A DNA stretch of 6,064 nucleotides from positions 1 to 6,064 of the forward strand of contig JAPONU010000595.1 of the NCBI GenBank assembly GCA_026713745.1. The letters run 5' to 3'. Under the pieces are notes generated by a model, which saw nothing but the letters and a program-made list of their open reading frames with translations, was not told where the DNA came from and searched no databases. Shown here piece after piece: positions 6,026 to 6,064 of this stretch; position 1 is the first letter of the stretch, and each line of letters begins with the position of its first letter. The position numbers were made by a program, and so were the translations under genes. This stretch comes from a bacterium. GTDB lineage: Bacteria; Actinomycetota; Acidimicrobiia; Acidimicrobiales; CATQHL01.

Positions 6026-6064
6026 GCTGGCGCTTCGCAGTCGTGGCATCGCCCGTCGCCGGCG

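Larger units (their letters stand above)
5597..6064 (-). pseudogene. Decayed DDE transposase remnant, probably IS982 family
   Basis: Three pieces in alternating frames match one transposase region. 6064-5993 gives SHSRWFWGLRLH. 5954-5766 gives HSRWFWGLRLHLPATPSELP, VAGALTGANADERDTCLD and ARHGQTLIAD. 5749-5597 gives QHGQTLIADKGDRSAAFEAQ, LNAVGITLVRPAAAREPPRA and GRRFLRSLR. In intact relatives these segments occur once, in one frame, and continue into a PLRQ-IES-type region with the catalytic Glu. Here similarity stops after RFLRSLR near 5597, so the C-terminus with that Glu is lost. The N-terminus may lie right of the window. Two short duplications (offsets 74 and 70 bp) cause the frame changes. 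No terminal inverted repeats or target duplications are visible. The family is named from recalled motifs, so IS982 is less certain than DDE transposase. Confidence 0.7.

Noticed and set aside
1..6064. tRNA, rRNA, riboswitch or replication origin
   Set aside because: I found no cloverleaf, rRNA segment, AT-rich region or DnaA-box cluster on either strand.

Overview
The window is very GC-rich DNA, and every supported gene lies on the minus strand. Base composition, strong purine-rich ribosome binding sites and the gene families suggest a high-GC bacterium, plausibly actinobacterial (Acidimicrobiia-like). That placement is an inference; there is no rRNA or marker gene here.

In transcription order (right to left), 6064-5597 is a decayed insertion-sequence transposase (probably IS982-type DDE), broken by two short frame-changing duplications. 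Next, 5555 down to about 4565 is a gene-free mosaic tandem array. A 23-base head alternates with two kinds of tail, giving units of 88 or about 62 bp, and the array merges into the leader of the next gene. From 4529 to 3468 is an intact phosphotriesterase-family metal hydrolase. Its stop codon overlaps an ATG, and from there a 70-72 bp array (3490-3082) repeats the stop/start junction six times. At 3117 a large gene related to N,N-dimethylformamidase (DMFase) begins and runs off the left edge.

The DMFase-like gene appears to fuse a small-subunit-like N-terminus to a large-subunit-like body. It contains two in-frame tandem arrays: five 17-residue units encoded by a REP-type hairpin repeat between the subunit-like parts, and 33/29-residue units just before the C-terminal domain. 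Near its 3' end a diverged 134-bp tandem duplication, not a multiple of three, throws the rest of the coding sequence out of frame.

The two hydrolase genes look like a translationally coupled operon, perhaps for breaking down a small amide, formamide, ester or lactone; the substrate cannot be read from the sequence. The most striking property of the window is that short tandem duplications occur in nearly every segment: intergenic DNA, gene junction, protein linkers, a C-terminal domain and an IS remnant. Only the hydrolase at 3468-4529 is free of them.
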